A stretch of DNA of 64,000 nucleotides from Anastatus disparis (taxonomy: Eukaryota > Arthropoda > Insecta > Hymenoptera > Eupelmidae). The notes under the pieces were generated by a model that saw nothing but the letters and a program-made list of their open reading frames with translations, made no database searches and was not told the origin of the DNA. The stretch spans positions 10,351,501-10,415,500 of the forward strand of contig JAFFSR010000136.1 of assembly GCA_017163975.1 (NCBI GenBank), read 5' to 3'. Both the position numbers and the translations under genes were made by a program. This document shows positions 44,546 through 56,297 of the stretch, in pieces (the first letter of the stretch is position 1; each line of letters opens with the position of its first letter).

Positions 44546-45115
44546 ACTTGCATTTACCCCACCCTGACACTGTAACCTCGCTTCACTTTACGAGTGTTTA
44601 ATTACTTTCATATGACTTTTTCACACTTGTATGAATATAATGTTTAATGAAAATAAATTTAATTAAACATTATATTAACTTAATTAATTTCCCTTTATAA
44701 TTATTTGTGGAATTTCTTTCCCGAAAATTTCAGCGATAATTTTGCGATAATTTTTATTCCTCGAATATTTAAAATTTTGAAACTATAATATAAAAATATT
44801 CTGGAATATACGAAACTCAAATAGATGTTAAAAAAAACGTGATACAGCGCAAAAATTCTTATCTAAACTTATGGTACAATAGTGAAATAAAAATATATTT
44901 ATATGCATGCATGGGACATTTCAGATAAATTTGCACCATTAGAAAATCAATATTCATTGTTCACTGATGAAAATATATGAAATTTGCTTCCAATATATGA
45001 ATTAATTTTTATGCAAATCAGCATCAAATTTCATATTATTAAAAAAATTTAATTCTGGTTTCTACAAAAATAAATGCTTATTTTGGAAGTAAATTTCATT
45101 TTTTTAAATTATCTA
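44546..45115. other. Unassigned AT-rich DNA
   Basis: No coding or repeat structure recognised upstream of the LINE fragment. Confidence 0.5.
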
Positions 45116-45117
45116 GA

Positions 45118-45312
45118 GATCGTCAGTGGCTCAGATCGTAGAGCGATGGATTCATGATCTCGGGGACCCAAGTTCAAATCCTGCTCTCAGCCGGTTGATA
45201 CAAGCACCACTGTACGTTACATGTGCTATGTCCACAAACAAACTGCAAATATCTGTCCTTAATTAACATTGTAATCTTAGCATAAATACAGCGACGTTAA
45301 ATGAAATAAAAT
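45118..45312 (+). mobile_element. SINE1 copy, full length
   Basis: Head GTCAGTGGCTCAGATCGTAG with CAT in the anticodon position, B box AAGTTCAAATCCTG, and tail ACAGCGACGTTAAATGAAAT. Confidence 0.85.
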
Positions 45313-45663
45313 TATAAGATATTTTGATTTTTTCAAAATTTTTTTTTAGAAAATATAAAACAGATGTTACACCTGTACTCATAAATCTCGACTATGTTTT
45401 TATTTTATTGCAAAATTTTAAGAAAAAAAATGCATTAGCTTATAGTATGTATCATGAAGATTATTCAATTTAATTTTTAAATAAATTCATTTATTAATTT
45501 TTCAGAATTTTAGATTTCTTAAAGAAAATCTAAAAATTTTAATATATAATATTGCAATCCAAAATTTTGAAAAACTAATAAATGAATTTAATTGAAAATT
45601 TAACTGAATAATCTTCATGGTGAATTCATCAGTGGCTCATTAAAAAATAAAAAAACAACAATC

Positions 45664-47075
45664 TATTAAATAGAAATCTATTTATTATATTTATAAATAG
45701 TCAATATTACATCATGTACAATAATGATAAAGATGAAACAAGAATAGATTTACAAAAAATGAAATCATGAAATTATTTTCAGTGTTTAACTTTTTACAGT
45801 AAATAACTAAAATAAAGCTTTTTTCAAAAATAAAATGACTATTTTTAAAATGCAAATCTATTGATTGTTAAATAGTTTCAATATCAAACATAAACGTTTA
45901 ATACAAATATTTTAACAAAATATAAATATCTCAATTTATTTAACATTATCAAAAATACATTGTATAAATAATTAATTTTTAAATCTATAACATTTAAATC
46001 TATAATTTTCTTAAAAAATATAAGATTTAAAACATCATTTATTGTTTTTCATCAAACCAACTCATCACTTTTTTTTCATGCAATAAAAAGACTACTATTT
46101 ATTGTATAAACCTATCAAAACTTTTCAACTAAATTAAAAATATTTTTCATGCATATTTTTACGTTTACAAAAAATTTGCCATTTTGTATTTTTACAAAGT
46201 TTGAGTTTCTATAATTTCAGTGCATCATTTTAACTGTAATGTTTACAGTTTCGCACTGTACTTAAGATTTAATAATTATTTGTTATAAAATATTGAAAAT
46301 ATGATTTTAATCATACTTCTGTAGATTCATTTCATAAAACAAAAGCATCATTTAATATATAAAAAAAATATATGTAAATCTATTTATTATGTTTATAAAT
46401 GGTCAATATTACATCCAATAATGATAAAGATGAAACAAGAATAGATTTACAAAAAATGAAATTATGAAATTATTTTCAGCGTTTAACTTTTTACAGTAAA
46501 TAACTAAAATAAAGCTTTTTTCAAAAATAAAATGACTATTTTTAAAATGCAAATCTATTGATTGTTAAATAGTTTCAATATCAAACATAAACGTTTAATA
46601 CAAATATTTTAACAAAATATAAATATCTCAATTTATTTAACATTATCAAAAATACATTGTATAAATAATTAATTTTTAAATCTATAACATTTAAATCTAT
46701 AATTTTCTTAAAAAATATAAGATTTAAAACATCATTTATTGTTTTTCATCAAACCAACTCATCACTTTTTTTTTATGCAATAAAAAGACTACTATTTATT
46801 GTATAAACCTATCAAAACTTTTCAACTAAATTAAAAATATTTTTCATGCATATTTTTACGTTTACAAAAAATTTGCCATTTTGTATTTTTACAAAGTTCG
46901 AGTTTCTATAATTTCAGTGCATCATTTTAACTGTAATGTTTACAGTTTTGCACTGGACTTAAGATTCAATAATTATTTGTTATAAAATATTGAAAATATG
47001 ATTTTAATCATACTTCCGTAGATTCATTTCATAAAACAAAAGTATCATTTAATATATAAAAAAAAAATTTGTAAG
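45664..47075. repeat. Direct tandem duplication of about 710 bp
   Basis: 45664-46370 and 46376-47075 are almost the same sequence head to tail, with only a few substitutions and a small gap (ATCATGTACAATAATG against ATCCAATAATG). Non-coding; lies 3' of the intact PIWI gene. Confidence 0.9.
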
Positions 47076-47171
47076 AATATTTTTCACTTACATACTATGA
47101 GAATTTTCATTATAAAAAAAAAGAAAAATCTAAACTTCTACAAATTAAATTATAACCAAAAGTATTTAATT

Positions 47172-47236
47172 ATTATTTATACTTAATCAGTTATCTCATA
47201 TTCAAAGACCTGATAAAAAGATTAAGTATAAATAAT
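47172..47236 (-). promoter_or_regulatory. Hairpin in the PIWI 3'UTR
   Basis: ATTATTTATACTTAATC (47172-47188) and its exact complement (47220-47236) form a 17-bp stem with a 31-base loop. It begins four bases past the stop codon of the PIWI gene. In RNA it would be a stable stem at the start of the 3'UTR. Function is unknown. Confidence 0.7.
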
Positions 47237-47240
47237 ATTT

Positions 47241-50200
47241 TTAAAGGAAATATAAGAGATTAGTAAGAGCTGGATTAGGCGCTTGACGTATGGTTTGTGA
47301 AATGAAAAATGCCAATTTATGAGCGTATTGGCATGGTGCTGGTACTCTTACTGTACCGCTAAAATTATAATACATGTGGCAAAACTTGAACGTCAACCAC
47401 TGCATTCGATTACAACTAAGTCCTGTGTTATCCTCGATTACATTATAGGCTGTCGGAGTCACAGTGCCTTGCTTAACGTGTTGAGATACAATGAAGAAGT
47501 CATATTTTAATGGATCTGTTATGACTTGATCAACGACAGTACCAGGTGCAGGATTACTTTTATTCGCAAAGATCCTTGTGTTGATCCGTTTCGTGACTAT
47601 GATAAATGCTAATTTGAACGGAAATTTACAGCCTTGATATATTTGACTAAGCGTTTTTTTCACTTGTTCAACTTCGTAACTATGAACAAACGGAATTTGT
47701 CCTTCTCCCACTCCATCACGATAAATTATTACGGTACTAGGTATTTTATTCTTATTATGTTTGCGAAATTCTGTGATAGCGCGACCCAAATTTAAAGATA
47801 AATCATTTGATAGCTCTTCTCCTGAGCTATGATGTGATACAGCACTGAAATAGAGTCCAAAGTCTTGATCCAGAGATGCTACCATAGCTCCTATAAAATT
47901 TTTTTAAAATTTTATTATAAATAGAAAGTTGTAATTTAATATGCAAGAAAAATATGAAAATAAAATTTATTGTGTTTTAAAATACTTACCAAAATCACCT
48001 TTTTTATCGTGACATACATCAAATCCTACTACCATTAAACCACGTATGTCTGAGGCAATATCAATAGTCCAAGGTGCTCCTCCAACCTTGCAGTTCATTT
48101 GTACAGCAACTTTACAACAAACTGCATTCATCATAGAAGGAGATTTTTGAATTAAATTTTTAAACAGGACAACCTGGCTTGGTATAGGTCTATCTATACA
48201 CAACTTCTTTTTGATAGCACTATATCTTTGTAGTTGATTATTGGGTACTATACATAAAATCATTTTAGGATTTACTCGGTCAGTGACTGTGGACAAAGCA
48301 TCGCAATATGAATTAAGACGATCGTCTCGTATCATTTCTAATCTAGGTTGTGCCATTGATATAGATATTTTTTTAGCAGCAACGATTAATGCTTTAATAA
48401 AATTCTAAAAAATAAAAAAGTTTTAGTAAATTCTTTGAAAAATTATTGTTTACATAATATTTAACATCAAAATATTCACCTTAGTTTCGTTACCACTTCT
48501 TTGTGGTGCAATCACAACCCAATTATCAAAAGTAGCAGCTCTTAGTTGGGGATTTTCTTGTAGTTTGAAGTTCCAATCACAATTTTTTGGGACTACAACT
48601 GTATTTTTTTTAGCACCACCAGCTGCTTTAATACCAAAAAGTATTGGTTCTGCAGGTAAAACTCGTCCTTCAAACTCAACTATTTCTTTGTTGAGTTTGA
48701 AGTTCCATTCGTTGAAATCTTCTACAATTTCAGGTTTTGACATTAAACGTTGATTAAATCTCAATAGTCTCTCGATTCTTAAACCAGGATCAATTCTTGT
48801 ATGCTGAGATAAAGCTCTCATCAGTTTATAATCATTCCTCATTTTATCAGTCAAACCTAAAAAATTCATTTTTATAAACAATATTTTCTAATATTATTAA
48901 ATAAAATACAAAAAAAAATACTTACCAGTACTTCGGCAGAGTTCAGGAATTAGATAGATCAACTCTGAACTACCAGCTCGTCGATCCCGTGCTGATGACA
49001 GTGATACTAAGAGAGGTTGCTTCAGGTCTCGAATATTAATTTGATATTTTTCCTTATAGTAGGCTGCATATGTTATTTCTTTATCATTGCGCATAAAAGT
49101 TCGTGAAGGATTCACCGAAAAATCTACATCACCTATTTTGTATGTTCGATTGTTATATGCTGTCAATACAATAGTCCCCATTACAGTATCTTTGAAAACT
49201 TTCTGTAATTTGATTTTTAAAGCATATATTAAATTCTGTAATCAACATCCAATTAAAAATTTGTACTGATATATTGTACCTGATATTCACAAGGATTAGT
49301 TTGAATACACTCATTCAAGATACTGAACAGAGTTTGGTCACGCATGACTTTATGAGTGATTTCTGCACACATCATTACACCACCATCATGTTGCCTTATT
49401 GATGTAAAGTAACCTGGCCAGAGCTGCAGTTGATAATCAACTATCTCAATCTGTAAATGCATAATAAAATATATTAAAAACGTTTCATTATGAATAGATA
49501 CTTTTGTAAATAAAAAATCATTTGAAAATTACCCGACTTTCAGCATCATAGTAATTCCTACCAACTAGTTGAAGTCGTAAATTTTCCAGACATTTTCTCA
49601 TTAATATGTTAAAAAATTGAAAATAATGGTAATCTCCTTTCATAAGATCACCAGCAAGTTTTATTTTGATATTTATAGGCACCTTATCTTCATTTCTAAT
49701 TGAATTTAATTCCAGAGGCTAGAAAATAACATTTTTGGTAATATATTAATAATTTTCATTACTAATTTTCACAAATATTGCACATGATATTGTAAATATT
49801 GTATTTTCATGCAAAAGAAATTTTTGATTCCGAGATCATTGAAATTAAAAATAAAAAAAAGCAAGCAAATTTTGTTTCATAAAATCTGCTTGTTAAACTA
49901 AAAATATCAATTTGAAAAGATACACACCTGAGGTAAACGATTACTTGTGTATAGCGTTGTACCATCAAAAATATAAGCACCTAGGACATTTTTATGGGTA
50001 CGTAACAATGCCTTTTTCACAATAGTTCTCTCTTCTTCGGGGGCTATTTTTACATCATATTGATAAAGACACCAATCGGTCTGACTAACAAGCTTAAAAT
50101 AATTGGCTTTGAGAACAACTTTTGTGCCGCTGAATCCTGTGAACATTTGAATTTTAGTATTTTAGAAAATAATGTTCACTTTTATAAAGGTTAATAATAT

Positions 50201-50690
50201 TAATGTAAAAAATTACTGTGATCATAAAAAGAAGAAAAAGAAAATAAGCATATAGTTTTGCTTTGTTTTATTTTTATTTATTAATTTAGAATGCAAAAAA
50301 TGTATTCAAGTTTAAAGAAAGTGATATAAAAATTTACAATAATTAAAATAAAGGATTTAGCATAGTTTAGGTATAGATTTGAAAATAAATAAACTAAAGG
50401 AAATGATAATTAGTTTTATAATGAATAATTTTGAAATAAATAAGTAACAAGAGGTTTATAATTTATATAAAATTTTATATATTAAAATAGCTACGCTAAG
50501 AATTAAAAGAAAAGTAAGCTTTATGACTTTGATAATATTTTGTTTATATAGGTACAAAGCATTAAACTCTGATTTTATGCGTAGTCTTACCTTGTTTTGT
50601 AGTAGCCTGTTTAAAATGTAAAGGTCGAGTATCTATCTCATTTTCAGGTTGACATTTCTCTCTTGAACGCCTCTCACATGCAGCAGCCAT
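47241..50690 (-). CDS. piwi: PIWI-clade Argonaute protein, intact, 8 coding exons
   Basis: Coding exons: 50591-50690, 49928-50136, 49533-49718, 49280-49450, 48926-49202, 48480-48856, 47990-48404, 47241-47890. All junctions are GT-AG, phases agree, and the total is 2385 nt (794 codons plus stop). The ATG follows an A-rich leader. The N-terminal domain has TDWCLYQY and LGAYIFDGTTLYT. The PAZ region (about residues 190-330) has SIRQHDGGVMMCAEITHKVM, YNNRTYKIGDVDFSVNPS, YYKEKYQI and LIPELCRSTG. MID/PIWI covers about 440-794, with VQMNCKVGGAPWT. The slicer tetrad appears complete: Asp569 (FDVCHD), Glu604 (GEEL), Asp637 (YRDGVGEGQ) and His769 (YAHKLA). The C-terminus is LLYFL, as usual. Such proteins bind piRNAs and silence transposons, chiefly in the germline. 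Unusual: the pre-domain tail is only about 33 residues and lacks RG/GR repeats. PIWI versus Aubergine subtype cannot be settled by eye. Confidence 0.95.
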
Positions 50691-51420
50691 GATTTTTATC
50701 TATCATACAATATCAAATGTTAATATTTGAACTAGAAAATTTACTAATTTTGAAAATAAATTTACTACAAAAATCATATTTGAACAAATTCATCAGAACA
50801 AACATAAAATAAGTAAAAGATTTTATAAAAATAATTAAAACTCCAAATGTATTTGATGGTTAGATTTTAAATAATCTCTTTATGTCAATTTAATTATTTA
50901 GCAAAATATAAACTGAAAATAACAATATAAAAATAGTGATTCAAATAAAGTCAGAAAGCCAAAACTCACAAAATTGGTATATCTAAACAACACGTGTAGT
51001 AAATACGAAAAGACCGTGATTTGAATTCTGTATATAAATTTAATTTTTACCTGTAAGTTAGTCTGTTGATCGTTGACTCTTTTTGGTTAATTCCGTATGT
51101 CGTAGAACATGAATATAAACGTACCCAATTGATAAAAAAAGCCAATGAAATCACCAAAAGAAAAAAAAATTGAACGCTTATTCCAAGCGTTACTTAATAT
51201 ATACTGTTATACTATGTATTTAAATAATACATAAGATGAACGTGACTATGCGTGATCAAAGCACAGCTTAGACTGGAGACCGGGTATCTAGTTGAGTTGA
51301 AACACGCTACTACTGAACTGCTCGATGGCTTGCCCCTACTCTTTGCCGTTTCTCCCTTCACTTTCCCCTTGCGTGTATTTCTCTCTCCTACCATGTAGAA
51401 ATTTCTTTGTTAGGATAAAA
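50691..51420 (-). promoter_or_regulatory. Putative 5'UTR intron and promoter region of the PIWI gene
   Basis: On the minus strand a candidate donor (CTTACAG then GTAAAAATT, exon ending at 51051) and an acceptor (TTGTATGATAG, ending about 50702) could remove a 5'UTR intron of about 350 bases just before the start codon. The donor is preserved in the duplicate near 190. The acceptor and leader are preserved in the inverted paralogue (about 60790-60815). Promoter elements could not be pinpointed. Confidence 0.35.
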
Positions 51421-52612
51421 ATTCAATGCAATTTTATATGATGAGTGATGAGAAATATCATTTGTAGGAGCGGAGGTGGCGCAGGGGCTAAGGCTCTTGG
51501 CTCACGCTCTAGTGGACCGGGGTTCGATTCCCCGGGAAAATTTCGGAAAAATTTTTTCGAATTTTTCTGCGGGGAGTAAAACCCGGAGACTACGAAAAAC
51601 TATATTTATTAAGTCCCATTGGGCAAAAAATGGAAATAAAAACTCAAAAAAGATTTAGAGAGATATAAAAACTATAATAACATTTGAATTTACTCGATTA
51701 AATTTATTCAAGTGTTTTTGATTATTTTATTTTTCAGTACGCGGAGCAAAATTTGAGAAAAAAAATTTAAAAATATTTTCTTTGTGAAAAGTTAAATTAG
51801 GAGTTTAAGTAATAAAGAATTTAATGTTTCGATCCTGTATTACTTTTAGAAGGTCAAATCCTCAAGATTTTATTAATATGACATTGAATAAGAGCGAAAA
51901 GCGTCGAATTGAAATCAAAACAAAGTTAAAGTATTAATCGTCCGTTTATGAATAACAACAGCGGTCGAAAGTATGCTGTAATTAAAATAATGTCACATGT
52001 TATAAGGCATTTAATTTACAATAACTTTAAATATGTTTAATAATTTTGATGAACATAATTAAATTAAATTACAAAATTTTTTTTCTATAATAAAAATGAA
52101 AATTCGCGCGAAAAGGATAGAAATTTTTAAACTTATTTTTATCTCGTCGTTTTTCGATTCCGGAAAAACCACATGTGCCTTTTATTTCGACTAAGTAACA
52201 TGGACGCCTCATACTCTTCTATTTACTTAAATACATTTCTAAAAATTAAATTTATTTAAATAAATTCTCGTTTGAATTAAATTTTATTTAATAATATACT
52301 ATATACACTAGAAATTTATTGGAAGAGCTAGCGTCCATATTGCTTGATAATAATTATTATTGAAAATAAGTTTTCAATATTATTATTATTACTATTGTTA
52401 TTATTATTTGTTTAAGAAAAAGACAATATTTTATTCAATTGAATTACTTTATGTACAACGTGTACAAACTTTGTTTTTCATATACATAAAATTTTTAAAA
52501 TGAATATTTCAGTTTTGCTTAAATTATTACGTATTATAACAAATTGAAATTTTAACAGGATTCATTACTTAGATTTAGCAAAAAGTCTAAAAACTTCCAA
52601 ACTGCTTCATAC
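50869..52612. repeat. Segmental duplication, right copy of the PIWI 5' flank
   Basis: Partner of 1-1660. It contains one extra unit, the SINE2 at 51465-51675. It ends at a TA run where about 3 kb present in the left copy (1660-4640) is missing. Confidence 0.9.
51465..51675 (+). mobile_element. SINE2 copy with empty counterpart site
   Basis: A tRNA-like head (GGAGGTGGCGCAGGGGCTAA, then GGGGTTCGATTCCCCGGG as B box) is followed by AAGTCCCATTGGGCAAAA and an A-rich tail. It lies between ATATCATTTG and ATAACATTTG. The left duplicate (about 598-612) has one ATGACATTTG and no insert, so the insertion is younger than the duplication. Confidence 0.9.
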
Positions 52613-52625
52613 ACATATATATATG

Positions 52626-52682
52626 CCGAGAACGCCGAGATTATAAATCTAACGCTCTACCGAATGAGTCACAGATTCTATC
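52626..52682 (-). mobile_element. SINE1 head, truncated by deletion
   Basis: Starts at GCCGAGAACGCCGAGATTAT, inside the SINE1 that is complete at 4535-4705 in the left duplicate. Confidence 0.75.
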
Positions 52683-53034
52683 GTCAAGTCTGATTGTTAA
52701 TAATGCTAAAACCAATAAATGTTTTTGATCTAATAAAACTTAAATATTAAAGCATTTTTTTAAACTTTTTATGCTTATTTACAGTTTTTAAGTATCATGT
52801 TAATTTTTATTAAATTTTATAAAACTATTGCCATTATACTATATCTAGATTCAAACCTATTAAGCGTTAGAGTCTATTAAAAAAACTTGTGATTCAGAAT
52901 TCTAATATTTTTCTGATGACTTGCAACAAATTTATTTATCAATATAAGTCTCGTTAATTAAAACATTATTGTCCTTGTAGTATGCTCTATCTGTTAGAAG
53001 TAAAAAGAGTAGTTTATTACACATCGAACTACAC

Positions 53035-53224
53035 GATTTTTTTTTTCAATTTTTCTAACGTCTATCTTGTTATGCTAATTAGCAGCGGAGGTCATCAGTG
53101 TGTTTACGAATAAAGAGCTCGTGACGTACATTGGTGCTTGTATAAATCTTCCGAGAGTAGGATTCGAACTTGAGACCTCGAGATTACGAACTCATCACCG
53201 TACCGAGTAAGCCACTGACGACTT
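53035..53224 (-). mobile_element. SINE1 copy, minus strand
   Basis: Duplicate of 5106-5312, with a short deletion in the tail region. B box AGGATTCGAACTTGAGACC is better preserved than in the left copy. Confidence 0.8.
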
Positions 53225-53343
53225 CCACTTTTTCAATTTCTAAATAACAAATATTCTAATCTTTTCTATTGGATTTTAAGCACTTCTAAGAAAGGTCTAT
53301 AAGTACACGTAGTTAAATTTCAGTCTGCAATAAGAGGAAGGTA

Positions 53344-53481
53344 TGGTCAATGTCCCAATTGCTACTCACGAACCTATTACTAGCCGTTCATTGTTAAAAA
53401 TTTTTTTTTGTATCTAAATAACATTGAGCGGTTAGTAATAGGTTCATTTCTAACAGCGAGTAGCAATTGGGACATTGACCA
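53344..53481. mobile_element. 138-bp MITE with TA target duplication
   Basis: Ends TGGTCAATGTCCCAATTG continuing CTACTC, with complement. TA flanks lie at 53342-53343 and 53482-53483. The left duplicate has a single TA at the matching place (near 5430), giving a filled/empty site pair. Fits a Tc1/mariner-type MITE. Confidence 0.95.
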
Positions 53482-53553
53482 TATAGACTTTAAAAATCTT
53501 AAATCATAAACTTTATTATTATAAGTATTAAGGGTATGCATTATCCCTCAAGA

Positions 53554-53871
53554 GGCGGCTGTATAGCTCTGTCCTTGTCTAATCTAAATTTTCATTATTA
53601 TTAATAAATTAAATATTGTTATACAAAAGTAAGGGCATAGCCCAATAGATTTCAGAACGAGCAAACGATCCTATTCTATGAAAAAATATAAAATTTTTAT
53701 TAGTTTTCGAGTGAGGTCTGAAACTAATGAAAATTTTATACTTTTTCATAGAATAGGATCGTTTCCTCGTCCTGAAATCAATTGGGATATGCCATTACTT
53801 TCATATAACAATATTTAATTTATTAAAAATAACGAAAATTTAGATTAGACAAGGACAGAGCTGTACGGCCC
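53554..53871. mobile_element. Fold-back of about 318 bp, absent from the left duplicate
   Basis: GTATAGCTCTGTCCTTGTCT at the left pairs with its complement at the right. Arms of about 150 bp meet near 53705. The left copy (5490-5530) lacks it but has diverged at the junction, so the target duplication is unclear. Confidence 0.85.
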
Positions 53872-54536
53872 ATCATACCTATCTAAAATGAAAGATCCTA
53901 TCCCTCTTGAATAACAGTTATTTTATTATTTTTATAATTTTAAATTTATGAATTTTATTCTATCGATGTTAATATTTAATTAATTGATAAAATTTAAAAC
54001 AAACGTTCTTCTTTATCCACATCAAATCTCATGAGTGGTTATTGTCTATATTTTACTTTAACGAATCTCAATTTGAACCACAAACAACTAAAACATCTAT
54101 TGTCTGAACCGTGACGATTTGATTTTGATTTTTTAAACTTTTATTCTTAAAAATGAAGTTTAAGATTTTCATAGAATTTATAATAATAATTTGAGTAATT
54201 GGTCTTATTCTAGAGTTGAAAAATAAAATTATAATTTAATAGATTAAAGTATTATGAATTTTTTATGAAAAAAATTTCTTTTGAAAACTAGAGTAATTGA
54301 TCTGTTTATCCTGCACTTAAAAAAATAGAATTATAATGTAATTGAATAATATTGGCATTAAAAATAAAGCTAAAGGTTATAAACATGCAATCAGTTTTGT
54401 TTAACAGATATATGTAATATTAATTTTATGAAAAATAATTAAGATTAAGTTTTATTTATAATAAAATATTTGTTTTACTGATGCATATTTTTATGCTTTT
54501 TTCTAATTTTAATATTATTTAATATTAGAATTAGAA

Positions 54537-54726
54537 AAGTGACTTGCTCAGTAAAGTGATAGAGATATAATCTTAAGGATACGAGTTCGAATCTCGCTTT
54601 CGGCCGATTTATACAAGCATCGATGTACGTTACATGTGCTTTGTTCACAAACACGTTCAAACGACCTCCGTCGGTAATAATTAGCATCGAACTGATAGCA
54701 TAAATACAGCGACGTTAAATAAAATT
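54537..54726 (+). mobile_element. SINE1 copy, full length
   Basis: Head GTGACTTGCTCAGTAAAGTG, B box CGAGTTCGAATCTCGC, body CTTTGTTCACAAACACG and tail ACAGCGACGTTAAATAAAA. Its left duplicate (6190) is cut in the middle. Confidence 0.85.
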
Positions 54727-54729
54727 TAA

Positions 54730-56048
54730 AAAAAAATGCAACGTTTGTTAGGTTTGAAATTAAAGATCATGGTAATTCTATCCGAGTTGATGTTATCATC
54801 TAAATGTCTAAAACTTCCACTTAAAATATCTCCATAGTATAACTCAGATTATACACATACATATAATGAATAATACTGTAAATTGATTTTTTCATTTTAT
54901 ACGTTATTCGTTAAAAATCTTTTTTTGTTTGTCACCAGAAAGTTTAATCAATTAAATAATGACTTTGGATAAATAGTTTTTTTTCACCACAAAAATAATT
55001 AGATAATTTTTTTAATTTTAATAATAAGATCAACATCCTTAACAAATGGATATGAAAAATTTAAGATAATTTACGTTCATAAATTTAAATACAGAATCAT
55101 AAAATTTTTATCTCAGACAGATTTAAGTTAAAAGTGAAGTTTTATAATTTAATATTTTAATTTGAAAATGATAAATAATTTAGAAATATTAGCTGCTTGT
55201 CTATAATCTTGTCTTTGAATCAGAAAAAAAATCTGTAATGAAAATTTTATTTCATCTAAGCTATCCTTGTACTAATATAGTCAGTTTATCAATTATTGGC
55301 CAATTTTTTTCATAAACTCTTAATGAAACATTCGAGATAAAGAACATTTTGAGCACTGTTTATAAAAAAATATTGATTTTCGTCATTTGGAATTGTATAA
55401 CTCTACTAATATTGGAAAGATTGTTTCACCTTTTAGAAAAGTTATTTAGCCGGTAAAATAATATCATTCACACACTCTTTGATCTTCTCTGATACATACA
55501 CGAATATAAAGAAAAAAAAACAGAAAGGGGTACTGCATTTGACAGTTAAAAAAAGTGAAAAATAAATTGATTTTACTATCCTAATTGAAATTTCGCCAAC
55601 TGAAGTGGAAAATTCATAAAATCCGTAATTTTTTTTCATGAACTCTTGGTGAAACATTCTACCAATGGATGACTATCAGCTTTGCATAAAAGATGGAATT
55701 TTGTTTTTTCATATTGTCGTATTAACTATTGTTTTTTTTCCAATTTCTTAAGTAGTGTAAATTATTAATTGCTTTAAAAATATGTCGTCATTAGGATACT
55801 AAAATTTGTTTCATGCAAAAATTTATATTCTGTTTATAATTCAATAAAATTAATAAATATTAAATAATTTTGTAATGAAAATATCAATAAATCGACTAAA
55901 GATGTATTGGTCAAAATCTGTTTCTTTGAAATAAGCGCGGCTTCGTTAACGTATTTTTTCGTCTAATTTCATTTTTTATTGATCTTTTAAGAAGTTGTTT
56001 AACCCCCCTGCGCATAAGGACGAAATATCTTGTCAAAACAAATTTGTT
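54730..56048. other. AT-rich DNA retained only in the right duplicate
   Basis: Part of the 2.3 kb lost from the left copy. No gene, repeat family or conserved frame recognised. Confidence 0.5.
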
Positions 56049-56092
56049 CCCATATGCACGATAACGAGATATCTCGTCATCGTGCATATGGG
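56049..56092. repeat. 44-bp near-perfect palindrome
   Basis: CCCATATGCACGATAACGAG followed by ATATCTCGTCATCGTGCATA and TGGG; one mismatch pair. It can form a hairpin or cruciform with practically no loop. Confidence 0.95.
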
Positions 56093-56128
56093 CTTGTCAA
56101 AGCTTGTCAAAAAAGTCATGAGTTTTGC

Positions 56129-56297
56129 CCTGGTAGAAAATTAACCATTTTTTGGTCATAATTACGGAGCTAAGCATGTTAAAATGACACTTATCTAGAA
56201 ATTATGTTTGAAGTATTTTCAGAATTTTTAGATATGTGTCATTTTAACATGCTTAACTCAACAATTATGACCAAAAAATGGTTAATTTTCTACCAGG
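56129..56297. mobile_element. MITE-like fold-back, 169 bp
   Basis: Ends CCTGGTAGAAAATTAACC continuing ATTTTTTGGTCATAATT, with complement. The inner arm AGCATGTTAAAATGACAC is also mirrored. The target duplication is not clear. Confidence 0.85.
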
